NCBI RefSeq assembly: GCF_017356245.1
Contig: NZ_JAFMZZ010000001.1
Coordinates: 2,304,196 to 2,368,195, forward strand
Direction of reading: 5' to 3'
Length of the DNA: 64,000 nt
Source of the DNA: Bordetella petrii
Lineage (GTDB): Bacteria; Pseudomonadota; Gammaproteobacteria; Burkholderiales; Burkholderiaceae_B
The translations under genes were made by a program, and so were the position numbers. Shown here in pieces: positions 22,617-36,211 of the stretch. The notes beneath the pieces were generated by a model, which was not told where the DNA came from, did not search any database, and saw only the letters and a program-made list of their open reading frames with translations. The stretch's first letter is position 1, and each line of letters opens with the position of its first letter.

Positions 22617-22677
22617 GCATTTATCAATATAAAACTTGCAATTCACGGATTATGGCATCTGTTCCATGATTCCAGCC

Positions 22678-23757
22678 ATGCTGAAAACCATTCCTTGCGT
22701 ACTGATGCGCGGCGGCACGTCGCGCGGCCCCTTCTTCCGCGCCGACTGGCTGCCGCCCGACCCCGCCCGGCGCGATCGCGTGCTGCTGTGCGCCATGGGC
22801 TCGCCGCACGAACTGCAGATCGACGGCCTGGGCGGCGGCCACACGCTGACCAGCAAAGTCGCCATCGTGTCGCCCTCGCGCCGGCCCGGCTGCGACGTGG
22901 ACTACCTGTTCGCGCAGGTCAGCGTCGACCGCGCGGCGGTGGATACGCGGCCCAACTGCGGCAACATGCTGTCCGGCGTGGCCCCGTTCGCCATCGACCA
23001 GGGCCTGGTGCGCGGCCAGCCCGGCGAAACGCGAGTGCGCATTTTCAATGTCAACACGCAATCCACCATCGACGCCACGGTGCAGACGCCGGACGGCCAT
23101 CCCGAATATGAAGGCGACGCGCGCATCGACGGCGTCAGCGGCACCGGCGCGCCGATCCGGCTGAATTTTGTGGATGCCTGGGGCAAGACTTCGGGCCGGC
23201 TGTTTCCCACCGGCCAGCCGCGCGACCAGGTCGACGGCATCTGGGTCACCTGCATCGACGCGGCCATGCCGCTGGTGATGGTGGCGGCCGGCGCGCTGGG
23301 GCTGCGCGGCGACGAAACCCCCGCGGCCCTGGATGCCGACGCCGGGCTGCTGGCCCGGCTGGAATCGCTGCGCCGGCAGGCCGCGCTGCGCATGGGCATG
23401 GGCGACGTGGCGCACAGCGTCGTGCCCAAGCCGGTGCTGGTCAGCCCGGGCGCCACGCCCGACGAAGTGGTGTCGCGCTATTTCACGCCGGCGAGTTGCC
23501 ATCGTTCGCATGCCGTGACGGGCGCCATCGGCGTGGCCACCGCGTTCGTCACCCCCGGCACCGTGGCCTGCGCCGCCGCCGCGCCGCGCCCGCCGGGCAG
23601 GCACCGCATCGCCGTGGCGCATCCGGCGGGCCGCATCGAAATAGACATCGACATCGATGCCGCGCCGGCCGCCGGCAGCGTACGCACCGCCAGCCTGATC
23701 CGCACGGCCCGCAAGATCATGGACGGCCGGCTGTACGTGCCCGCCGAACTATTCTGA
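22678..23757 (+). CDS. PrpF / 4-oxalomesaconate tautomerase (GalD)-family isomerase
   Basis: The 359-residue protein belongs to the PrpF family, whose members isomerise tricarboxylates: PrpF acts on 2-methylaconitate and GalD on 4-oxalomesaconate in gallate breakdown. Family features are MRGGTSRGPFF at the N terminus, GSPHELQIDGLGGG, the DTRPNCGNM cysteine segment and GVSGTGAPI. It is followed after 63 bases by a Bug solute-binding protein and preceded by a divergent LysR. The GalD call is more likely than PrpF because no methylcitrate genes are nearby, but no gallate dioxygenase is nearby either. Confidence 0.85.
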   Translation: MLKTIPCVLMRGGTSRGPFFRADWLPPDPARRDRVLLCAMGSPHELQIDGLGGGHTLTSKVAIVSPSRRPGCDVDYLFAQVSVDRAAVDTRPNCGNMLSGVAPFAIDQGLVRGQPGETRVRIFNVNTQSTIDATVQTPDGHPEYEGDARIDGVSGTGAPIRLNFVDAWGKTSGRLFPTGQPRDQVDGIWVTCIDAAMPLVMVAAGALGLRGDETPAALDADAGLLARLESLRRQAALRMGMGDVAHSVVPKPVLVSPGATPDEVVSRYFTPASCHRSHAVTGAIGVATAFVTPGTVACAAAAPRPPGRHRIAVAHPAGRIEIDIDIDAAPAAGSVRTASLIRTARKIMDGRLYVPAELF

Positions 23758-23820
23758 CCCGACGCGCCGGCGCCCGGCACGGCGCTATCGCACACCGTAG
23801 AACTCATACTGGAGACACAC

Positions 23821-24807
23821 ATGCCATTGCTTTCCCGCACCTTGTCCTTCGCGGCGCGCGCCGGCGCCGCACTGGCCTGCGCCTGCGCCGCCGCCACTGC
23901 GCAGGCAGCCTGGCCGGACCGGCCCATTACCCTGGTGGTGCCCACCGCGCCGGGCGGCGGCAACGATACGCTGGCGCGCGTGGTGGGCGAAAAAATGGGC
24001 GCGGCCCTGGGGCAGCCCATCATCGTGGTGAACAAGGCCGGCGCGCAGGGAGCGATCGCCTGCGAATACGTGGCGCAGGCCGCGCACGACGGCTACACCA
24101 TCATGCTGGGCTACATCGCCACGCACGGCATCAACCCGGCGCTGCAGCACCTGCGCTATGACCCGGTGGCCGATTTCCAGCCGATCGGCATGATGGCGTC
24201 GTCCCCCACCCTGCTGGTGGTGTCCAGCAGCGCCCACATCAATTCGGTGCAGGAACTGATCGCCCAGGCCCGCAAAGACCCCGAAAGCCTCAGCTATGCC
24301 TCGGCCGGCCTGGGCACGGCGCCGCACGTGGCGGCCGAGCTGTTCAAGCTGCGCACCGGCATCGAGATGCTGCATGTGCCCTACAAGGGCTCGGCGCCCG
24401 CCATGACCGACACGCTGGCCGGCGTGACGCAGGTGATGTTTCCCAGCCTGTTCAGTGCTTATCCGCACCTGGCTTCGGGCAAGGTCAAGGCCCTGGCGCT
24501 GGCCGGCGAGCACCGCGCCGAAGCGCTGAAAGACGTGCCCACCCTGGACGAGCTGGGCGTGCCGGGCGTGCACGTGCCGCAGTGGTACGCGCTGTTCGCG
24601 CCGGCCGGCACCGACGCGGCCGTCGTGGCGCGGCTGAACGCGGCGCTGAACACGGCCCTGCGCGATCCGGGCGTGATCGACAAGTTCCACGAGCAGGGGG
24701 CCGAAGTGCAGTCCGGCACGCCGCAGGCGCTGGGCAGCTTCGTGCAGTCGGAAGTGGCGCGCTGGAAGACGGTGGTGGGCAAGGCGCACCTGGCGGCCGC
24801 GCAATAA
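23821..24807 (+). CDS. Bug-family tripartite tricarboxylate transporter substrate-binding protein
   Basis: The 328-residue exported protein has a signal peptide ending near AAATAQA and the Bug (TctC) pattern: WPDRPITLVVPTAPGGGNDT, then VNKAGAQGAI and VPYKGSAPA. It would bind a carboxylic acid in the periplasm and pass it to TctAB-type membrane subunits, which are not encoded here. It is second in an operon with the GalD-like isomerase, so its ligand is probably a substrate of that pathway. A bidirectional terminator follows. Confidence 0.93.
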   Translation: MPLLSRTLSFAARAGAALACACAAATAQAAWPDRPITLVVPTAPGGGNDTLARVVGEKMGAALGQPIIVVNKAGAQGAIACEYVAQAAHDGYTIMLGYIATHGINPALQHLRYDPVADFQPIGMMASSPTLLVVSSSAHINSVQELIAQARKDPESLSYASAGLGTAPHVAAELFKLRTGIEMLHVPYKGSAPAMTDTLAGVTQVMFPSLFSAYPHLASGKVKALALAGEHRAEALKDVPTLDELGVPGVHVPQWYALFAPAGTDAAVVARLNAALNTALRDPGVIDKFHEQGAEVQSGTPQALGSFVQSEVARWKTVVGKAHLAAAQ

Positions 24808-24844
24808 GGGCGGGATGCCCGCGCCACCTGCCCTGCGGCAGGCG

Positions 24845-24876
24845 AAAAAAAACCGCCGGAAGACCGGCGGTTTTTT
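24845..24876. terminator. Bidirectional terminator between Bug gene and small basic gene
   Basis: A run of eight A residues, a seven-base-pair GC stem (CCGCCGG / CCGGCGG) with a four-base loop, and a run of six T residues form a hairpin that works in both directions. It serves the Bug gene on the plus strand and the 42-residue gene on the minus strand. Confidence 0.92.
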
Positions 24877-24893
24877 GCATCAAGGCGCGGGGA

Positions 24894-25022
24894 TTACACG
24901 CGCTTGATTTTTTCCAGCATCTTGAACACGCCTTTGGGCGAGTTGACGAACAAGCGCTTGAAAGCCTTGCCCAGGCAACGGCGTTCCAGGGTGTTGCGAC
25001 GCACGCGTTTGCGCTCAGCCAT
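24894..25022 (-). CDS. Small highly basic protein of 42 residues
   Basis: This short gene encodes 42 residues, of which 15 are Lys or Arg and three are Glu (MAERKRVRRNTLERRC at the start, KMLEKIKRV at the end). GGAGA lies seven bases before the ATG at 25022, and the gene ends just before a good terminator, so it is an expressed unit rather than a chance frame. The composition suggests binding to RNA or the ribosome. It is not S21 or another ribosomal protein that I recognise. The reading frame stays open upstream but is unlikely to be translated from there. Confidence 0.72.
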   Translation of the reverse strand: MAERKRVRRNTLERRCLGKAFKRLFVNSPKGVFKMLEKIKRV

Positions 25023-25158
25023 GATGGTTCTCCGGTAAGGTTCGATGGTGCCCAAACCCGCCCGACGTGCCCGGTGCTGCACCGGGGGCCACAGGCTGGC
25101 GGCAAAAACTGGGATAACTCGGCATTCTAGCCCGAAACGGCCCGGCCGCCAAACCGCC

Positions 25159-26097
25159 CTAGCCGGTGGCCCCGCCGCCCGCCAGCAGAGCCCGCACGGC
25201 ATCCGGGCGCGGCAGCGGTTCGACCGCGCCATAGCCGGTGGTGGACAGCGCCGCCGCCGCGTTGGCGTGGCGCACGGCGGCCAGCCAGTCGTCGCCGGCG
25301 CAGCGCCGCGCCAGCAGATTGCCGGCGAAGCAGTCGCCGGCGCCGGTGGCATCCACGGCCTGGACGGCCAGCCCGGGCACCGGCGTGCGCGTGCGGCCGT
25401 CATCGACCAGCGCGCCGTCTTTGCCCAGCTTCAGCACCACCACGCCCGGCGCGCCGGCGGCGCGGATCCAGTCCAGAGTGCGCTGCGGGTCGTCGTGGCC
25501 GGTCAGGTGGCGCAGGTCGTCAAGGCTGGGCAGGAACAGGTCGGCCATGGCCAGCGCCTCGCGCAGGACGGCGCGCGCGCGCGCCACCGGCCACAGGCGC
25601 AGGCGCAGATTGGAATCCAGGCTGACCTGCCCGCCGGCCCGGCGCGTGCGCGCGATGGCCTCGAACACGGTATCGCAGGCGCTGGCGCTGATCGCCAGGC
25701 TGATGCCCGATACGTGCAGGAAGCGGCAGCGCGCCAGCGGCCCGCCGTCGAGGTCGGACGGCTGCATGCGGCTGGCGGCCGAATCGCGGCGCAGGTAGCT
25801 GAACACATGCCCGTCGGCGCCGTGCTGCACGAAATACACGCCGGTATGGGCGTCGGGATCGACCCGCACGCCCGTGGTATCGACCTGTTCGCCGCGCAGC
25901 AGCTGCAGCAGCTGTTCGCCGAACGCGTCGCCGCCCACTCGCGTCAGGTAGGCGCAGCGCGCGCCCTGGCGGGCCGCGGCGATTACCGCGTTGGAGGTAT
26001 CGCCGCCGAAACCCTGCAGATAGTGAGGGTCGCCGGCGCGGGTCTGGTTGAATTCGATCAGCGGCTCGCCCAGCCCGACGATATCGAAATCAGCCAT
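25159..26097 (-). CDS. kdgK: PfkB-family sugar kinase, probably 2-keto-3-deoxygluconate kinase
   Basis: The 312-residue protein is a ribokinase-fold kinase. The N terminus has DIVGLGEPLIEFNQTR, the middle has a GGDTSNAVIAAARQG substrate loop, and the C terminus has the PfkB signature DATGAGDCFAGN with catalytic aspartate. Its start overlaps the end of the aldolase gene by eight bases. The pairing with a KDPG-type aldolase and an IclR regulator points to 2-keto-3-deoxygluconate or -galactonate phosphorylation. The exact sugar acid is inferred from context. Confidence 0.85.
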   Translation of the reverse strand: MADFDIVGLGEPLIEFNQTRAGDPHYLQGFGGDTSNAVIAAARQGARCAYLTRVGGDAFGEQLLQLLRGEQVDTTGVRVDPDAHTGVYFVQHGADGHVFSYLRRDSAASRMQPSDLDGGPLARCRFLHVSGISLAISASACDTVFEAIARTRRAGGQVSLDSNLRLRLWPVARARAVLREALAMADLFLPSLDDLRHLTGHDDPQRTLDWIRAAGAPGVVVLKLGKDGALVDDGRTRTPVPGLAVQAVDATGAGDCFAGNLLARRCAGDDWLAAVRHANAAAALSTTGYGAVEPLPRPDAVRALLAGGGATG

Positions 26098-26740
26098 GGG
26101 CCGCCTCGCGGGTGTGGACGATCTGGCGCACCAGCGCGGCGGTGTCGCGCGCGGCGAAGGCGGCCTTGTCGTACAGATTGCTGCCGATGCCGACCAGCGC
26201 CGCGCCGGCGGCGAAGTATTCGCCCATGTTCTGTTGCGTGACGCCGCCGGTGGGGCAGAACACAGTATCGGGAAACACCGATTTCAGCGCCGCCAGGTGG
26301 CGCGGGCCGCCGGTGTCGGCCGGGAAGATTTTCACCATGTCGGCCCCGGCATGGCGCGCCGCCAGCACCTCGCTGGGGGTGAAGGCCCCCAGCAGGCACA
26401 GGGCGCCGGCCGCGTGCGCCATGTCGGCAATGCCGGGCACCAGGCCGGGCGCCACCAGGAAGTCGGCTCCCGCCACCAGGGCGTCGCGCGCCTGGACTTC
26501 GTCGAGCACGGTGCCCACCCCCAGCGTCAGCGCGTCGCCGTGCTTGTCGCGCAGGGCGCGCACCAGGTCGGTGACGCCGGGAATCGTCCAGGTCAGTTCG
26601 AGGGTCTGGCAGCCGGCCTGCACGGCGATTTCGGCGGCATAGCCGGCGGTGGCGGCGTCGGCGTAGCGCAGCACCGGCACGACGCGGTCGGCCAGCAGGC
26701 GCGCCATCGGAACAGAAGCAGAAGCAGAACTCATGGGCAT
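26090..26740 (-). CDS. eda: 2-keto-3-deoxy-6-phosphogluconate/galactonate aldolase
   Basis: The 216-residue class I aldolase cleaves KDPG or its galacto epimer to pyruvate and glyceraldehyde 3-phosphate. E48 (TLELTWT) and the Schiff-base lysine K137 (DMVKIFPAD) are in place. GVGTVLDEVQARDAL, APGLVPGI and CPTGGVT complete the family pattern. It overlaps the kinase start by eight bases and follows the IclR gene after 12 bases, so the three genes form one unit. Downstream ATGs at 26734 and 26705 are alternative starts. Confidence 0.9.
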   Translation of the reverse strand: MPMSSASASVPMARLLADRVVPVLRYADAATAGYAAEIAVQAGCQTLELTWTIPGVTDLVRALRDKHGDALTLGVGTVLDEVQARDALVAGADFLVAPGLVPGIADMAHAAGALCLLGAFTPSEVLAARHAGADMVKIFPADTGGPRHLAALKSVFPDTVFCPTGGVTQQNMGEYFAAGAALVGIGSNLYDKAAFAARDTAALVRQIVHTREAAHG

Positions 26741-26752
26741 CTCGCGGCAGGG

Positions 26753-27583
26753 TTACAGGAGGTGGCCGGCCAACGGCGCGGGCATGCCGGCCAGGTGGAC
26801 GGCCGCCGCGGCGCGCAGCCGCAGCAGGGGGTCGATGTAGGCGGAGGGCGGCCGGGCCGGCTGGCGGAACGCCAGGGTGCTGACGCTGACGCCGGCCACC
26901 GCGCGGCCGCCGGCATCGCACAGCGCCACGCCGTAGCAGACGATGCCGGGCTCGTTTTCTTCATTATCCACCGCGTAGCCCTGGCGGCGCACTTGCGCCA
27001 GCTCGGCGCGCAGGGCGGCCGCGGTGGCCAGCGTGGCCGGCGTCAGGCGCGGCAGCGGCAGGCTGGCCAGGCGGGCGTCCAGTGCGGCGGGATCGAGCAC
27101 GGCCAGGCAGGCCTTGCCCACCGCGCTGCAATGCAGCGGTAACTGCCCTCCGATGCGCGAGGCCATGCGTACGGCGCCGGGGCCATCGAGTTTTTCGATG
27201 TACACCATGGCATCGCCGGCCGGCACCGCCAGGTGGACGGTCTGGCCGGTGTTGTCCCGCAGGGCGTGCAGCTCGGGCAGCAGGGCCACGCGCAGATCGA
27301 AGCGCGACCAGCTGCGGCTGGCCAGGCTGAGCAGGCGCGGGCCCAGCACGTAGGCGCCATCGGGCTGCGCGGCGATCAGGCCGTGTTCGAGCAGGCCCGC
27401 CACGATGCGATACACCGTGGGGCGCGGATAGCCGCTGCGCGCGGCCAGTTCGGCCATGCCGGGCGGCTGCGCCGCGTCGGCCACGTGCTGCAGCACGCAC
27501 ATGAACTTGCCGAACGCGGCCGTGCCGGCGACAGCGCCGCCCGGCGCGGCGTTTGCTGAAAGCGTAGAATAGGTTTCGTCCAT
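26753..27583 (-). CDS. IclR-family regulator of the keto-deoxy sugar-acid operon
   Basis: The 276-residue protein has an N-terminal helix-turn-helix (MAELAARSGYPRPTVYRIVAGL) and the C-terminal IclR effector domain with LPLHCSAVGKACLA. It is the first gene of the eda-kinase operon, so it is probably autoregulated. Two palindromic sequences lie directly before its ATG; one abuts the start codon. The likely inducer is a 2-keto-3-deoxy sugar acid or its precursor, by analogy with KdgR. Confidence 0.9.
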   Translation of the reverse strand: MDETYSTLSANAAPGGAVAGTAAFGKFMCVLQHVADAAQPPGMAELAARSGYPRPTVYRIVAGLLEHGLIAAQPDGAYVLGPRLLSLASRSWSRFDLRVALLPELHALRDNTGQTVHLAVPAGDAMVYIEKLDGPGAVRMASRIGGQLPLHCSAVGKACLAVLDPAALDARLASLPLPRLTPATLATAAALRAELAQVRRQGYAVDNEENEPGIVCYGVALCDAGGRAVAGVSVSTLAFRQPARPPSAYIDPLLRLRAAAAVHLAGMPAPLAGHLL

Positions 27584-27616
27584 ATTGTGGACAACAATTC
27601 ATAATGTAGACATTAT
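27584..27616. promoter_or_regulatory. Two palindromic candidate operators upstream of the IclR gene
   Basis: ATTGT-N5-ACAAT at 27584-27598 touches the ATG of the regulator gene. ATAATGT-AG-ACATTAT at 27601-27616 is a perfect 16-base palindrome. Both are AT-rich islands in GC-rich DNA, as expected for sites of a dimeric regulator such as IclR. Their position would block transcription or translation initiation of the operon. Confidence 0.6.
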
Positions 27617-27673
27617 CCCTGCCCATGGGCCCGCTGTCGATGGCGCGCTACCCGGATTTTCGGGAATCTGAGA

Positions 27674-27693
27674 TACTGTTTATATATACAGAT
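27674..27693. promoter_or_regulatory. LexA (SOS) box upstream of the double uvrA
   Basis: CTGT-TTATATAT-ACAG at 27676-27691 matches the proteobacterial LexA consensus CTGT-N8-ACAG with the preferred alternating AT centre and flanking TA. It lies 66 bases before the uvrA ATG, inside the probable promoter. A match this good is strong evidence for damage-inducible control. Confidence 0.88.
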
Positions 27694-27757
27694 ATTTTGG
27701 GCGATATCCTGTCGCCTTCGGGTTCCCTCTTCACCGCCCCACGCCTCCCCCACCGTC

Positions 27758-33535
<5,778 letters not shown>

Positions 33536-33552
33536 GCCAGGCAGCGCCCACC

Positions 33553-34710
33553 ATGCATTGCCGATTTGAAGACCGGCTGGCCGGGCGGGCCCTGTGCCTG
33601 CGCGACCCGCTGCAGCGCATCGAGGCGCGCCGGCCCGGCGAGCTGCCCGCGGCGCTGGACGCCATCGAAGCGGCGCGCGGCGCCGGCCATTGGATTGCCC
33701 TGCTGCTCGACTACGAACTGGGCGAATGGCTGGCGCCCGAGACCACCCTGCCGCCGCCGAGCGGCCCGGCGGCGGCGCCGCACCCCGACGCACACGCGCC
33801 GCGCCTGGCCGCACTGGTGTTCGGCCGCATGGCCGCCGAAGCCCCGTGGCCCGCGCCGCCGGACGATGCCGATGCCGCGCGCATCCTGTCGGTTCAGCCG
33901 CGCATGGCGCGCGCCGACTACCTGCGCCAGGTGGGCCACATCCGCGCGCTGATCGAGGCCGGCGAGCTGTACCAGGTGAACTACACCCAGCCGCTCGACG
34001 TGCGCGTGCAGGGCGACCCGCAATTGCTGTACCGGCGCATTGCCGCGCGCCATCCCGTGGCCCATGGCGCCTATATCGAAGACGGCGCGCGCACCGTGCT
34101 GTCGTTCTCGCCCGAGCTGTTCGTGCGGCGCGACGGCGGGCGCCTGACCGTGCGGCCCATGAAGGGCACCGCGCCGCGCCACCCCGATCCGGCCGAAGAC
34201 GAGCGGCTGGGCCGCGAGCTGCACGCCAGCCCCAAGAACCGCGCCGAAAACCTGATGATCGTGGACCTGCTGCGCAATGACCTGGGCCGCCTGGCCGAGC
34301 CCGGATCGGTGCAGGTGCCGGCGCTGTTCTCGCTGGAACGCTATCCCACCGTCTGGACCATGACCTCGACTGTCACGGCCTACGCGCCCGCGGCCGGCCT
34401 GGCCCAGGTGCTGCAGGCGCTGTTCCCGTGCGGATCGGTCACGGGCGCGCCCAAGGTGGCGGCCATGCGCCGCATCCGGCAGCTGGAAATCGCCCCGCGC
34501 GGCCTGTATTGCGGCGCCATCGGCTGGCTGGCGCCCGGCGGCGATTTTTCGCTGAACGTGGCGATACGCACCCTGGTGCTGGATAAAGACAGCCGCGGCG
34601 TCTACAGTGTGGGCGGCGGCATCGTGCACGACTCCGACCCCGGGCAGGAATGGCAGGAATGCCTGTGGAAAGCCCGCATCCTGCACGACGCCATGCGGCC
34701 GCCGCAATAA
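33553..34710 (+). CDS. pabB: Aminodeoxychorismate synthase component I
   Basis: PabB converts chorismate and ammonia from PabA into 4-amino-4-deoxychorismate for folate. The 385-residue protein has the chorismate-binding domain: YQVNYTQPL, RPMKGTAPR, NRAENLMIVDLLRNDLGR, the FPCGSVTGAPK loop and GGGIVHDSDP near the end. It is shorter than E. coli PabB because the N-terminal part is reduced. Seventeen bases separate it from uvrA, and pabC follows 28 bases on. PabA is not in the window. Confidence 0.93.
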   Translation: MHCRFEDRLAGRALCLRDPLQRIEARRPGELPAALDAIEAARGAGHWIALLLDYELGEWLAPETTLPPPSGPAAAPHPDAHAPRLAALVFGRMAAEAPWPAPPDDADAARILSVQPRMARADYLRQVGHIRALIEAGELYQVNYTQPLDVRVQGDPQLLYRRIAARHPVAHGAYIEDGARTVLSFSPELFVRRDGGRLTVRPMKGTAPRHPDPAEDERLGRELHASPKNRAENLMIVDLLRNDLGRLAEPGSVQVPALFSLERYPTVWTMTSTVTAYAPAAGLAQVLQALFPCGSVTGAPKVAAMRRIRQLEIAPRGLYCGAIGWLAPGGDFSLNVAIRTLVLDKDSRGVYSVGGGIVHDSDPGQEWQECLWKARILHDAMRPPQ

Positions 34711-34738
34711 GCCTGGCCCCTTCAACCGGAACCCGTCC

Positions 34739-35371
34739 ATGTCTCCCGAGCTGATCGAGACCCTGCTGGCCGACGCCGAAGGCGAAATCCCGCTGCTGGC
34801 GCGCCACCTGGCGCGGCTGCAGGCGGCCGGCGCCGCGCTCGGCTACCCCTGCGACACAGCCGCCATCGAACGCGACCTGCGCATGGCCGCCGCCGCGCTG
34901 GTCACGCCCGGCCCGCACCGGCTGCGCCTGCTGCTGGACCGCGCCGGCCGCCGCCACATCCAGACCGCCGCGCTGCCGGCGCTGGCGCCTAGCCAGCAGG
35001 TGATGCTGTCCGACCAGATACTGGACGCGCGCGAGCCGCTGCTGCGCTACAAGACCACGCACCGCCCCTGGTACGCCGATGCCGCCGCCTGGCTGGCCGC
35101 GCATCCCGGCGTATTCGACCTGCTGTTCCTGAACCAGCGCGGCGAACTTTGCGAAGGCAGCCGCAGCAATGTCTACCTGCAGGTGCGCGGCGTCTGGTAC
35201 ACCCCGCCCGTCGATTGCGGCTGCCTGCCCGGCGTGCAGCGCGCCGAACTGCTGGACAGCGGACGCGCGCAAGAGCGCGTGCTGACCCTGGACGACCTGC
35301 ACGCGGCGCAGGGCATCCGCCTGTCGAACGCGCTGCGCGGCTGGTTCGACGCCGCCCTGCACACCGCCTGA
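34739..35371 (+). CDS. pabC: Aminotransferase class IV, probable aminodeoxychorismate lyase
   Basis: The 210-residue PLP enzyme belongs to fold type IV. K105 (RYKTTHR) is the predicted Schiff-base lysine and ELCEGSRSNVYL holds the conserved glutamate. PabC releases pyruvate from aminodeoxychorismate to give p-aminobenzoate. The position directly after pabB supports this over a branched-chain or D-amino acid aminotransferase. It is shorter than E. coli PabC (about 270), mainly at the N terminus. Confidence 0.85.
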   Translation: MSPELIETLLADAEGEIPLLARHLARLQAAGAALGYPCDTAAIERDLRMAAAALVTPGPHRLRLLLDRAGRRHIQTAALPALAPSQQVMLSDQILDAREPLLRYKTTHRPWYADAAAWLAAHPGVFDLLFLNQRGELCEGSRSNVYLQVRGVWYTPPVDCGCLPGVQRAELLDSGRAQERVLTLDDLHAAQGIRLSNALRGWFDAALHTA

Positions 35372-35391
35372 AGATATAGCCAGCAAGATAC

Positions 35392-35485
35392 CAGGTGTCT
35401 GACTCCCGCAGGGTGTCAGACACCGTATGGTTGAAACAGCCCCTGCACACGTCGGTGTCAGGCACCTTGCGGAGCCTGACACCTG
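35392..35485. repeat. Dispersed stem-loop repeat, two units head to head
   Basis: Two ten-base-pair stem-loops lie here: GGTGTCTGAC/GTCAGACACC at 35394-35424 and GGTGTCAGGC/GCCTGACACC at 35454-35483. The 33 bases 35392-35424 are the exact reverse complement of 62866-62898. The second unit, with its upstream ACAGCC-N2-TGCACAC flank, is a diverged direct copy of the same element. It sits between pabC and the SDR gene, where both genes end. Confidence 0.85.
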
Positions 35486-35491
35486 CCCCGC

Positions 35492-36211
35492 TCAGGCCGC
35501 GCCCACCGACAGGCCGCCGCACACATACAGCGTTTGCCCGGTAATGAAGCCGGCGCGCGGGTCGAGCAGCATGGCCACGGCGTGCGCCACTTCTTCGGGC
35601 TGGCCGATGCGCCCCACCGGAATCGACGCAGCCAGTTCGCGCGTGCGCGGGTGGCCGGGCGGGTTGGACTGGTTGAACAGTTCGGTGGCCACCGGGCCGG
35701 GCGCCACCGCGTTGACGGTGATGCCCGAGGCAGCGAGCTCCAGCGCCCAGGTGCGGGTCATGCCGGCCAGGCCGGCCTTGCTGGCGCCGTAGGCGGTACG
35801 GCCCGGCTTGCCCAGCGCGGCGCGGCTGCCGATATTGACCACCCGGCCATGGCCCTGCTGACGCATGGCCGGCAGCAGGCCCTGCAGCAACAGCAGCGGC
35901 GCCACCAGGTTCACCGCCAGCGTGTCCTGCAGGGCCTGTCCGGACACCTGCTCGATATTGGCCACCTGGATCATGCCGGCGTTGTTCACCAGGTGCAGCA
36001 CCTGGCGCTGCGCCGCCAGCTCGGCCACGGCCTGGCGCGTGCGCGCGGCATCGGACAGGTCCACCGAGACAAAGGTTTCGCCGGGCAGCAGCGCGGCCGG
36101 CGCGCCGCGGCTGAAGTTGACCACGTCGTAGCCGTCTTCCAGCAGGCGCGCGGCAATGGCGCGGCCGATGCCGCGGCTGGCGCCGGTGATCAATGCGGTG
36201 GGCCGGTTCAT
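35492..36211 (-). CDS. SDR-family oxidoreductase (3-oxoacyl-ACP reductase type)
   Basis: The 239-residue classical short-chain dehydrogenase has GASRGIG at residues 10-16, NNAG near 76-79, and the catalytic S129, Y141 and K145 (YGASK). A C-terminal GQTLYVCGG is typical of FabG-like enzymes. Its start overlaps the Bug gene stop as ATGA, so it is the second gene of that operon. In this setting it probably oxidises or reduces a hydroxyacyl intermediate of the imported compound, not fatty-acid synthesis. Substrate unknown. Confidence 0.9.
   Translation of the reverse strand: MNRPTALITGASRGIGRAIAARLLEDGYDVVNFSRGAPAALLPGETFVSVDLSDAARTRQAVAELAAQRQVLHLVNNAGMIQVANIEQVSGQALQDTLAVNLVAPLLLLQGLLPAMRQQGHGRVVNIGSRAALGKPGRTAYGASKAGLAGMTRTWALELAASGITVNAVAPGPVATELFNQSNPPGHPRTRELAASIPVGRIGQPEEVAHAVAMLLDPRAGFITGQTLYVCGGLSVGAA

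Noticed and set aside
27585..27594. DnaA-box-like TGTGGACAA
   Set aside because: A single imperfect site with no cluster or AT-rich unwinding region; it is part of a palindrome before the IclR gene.
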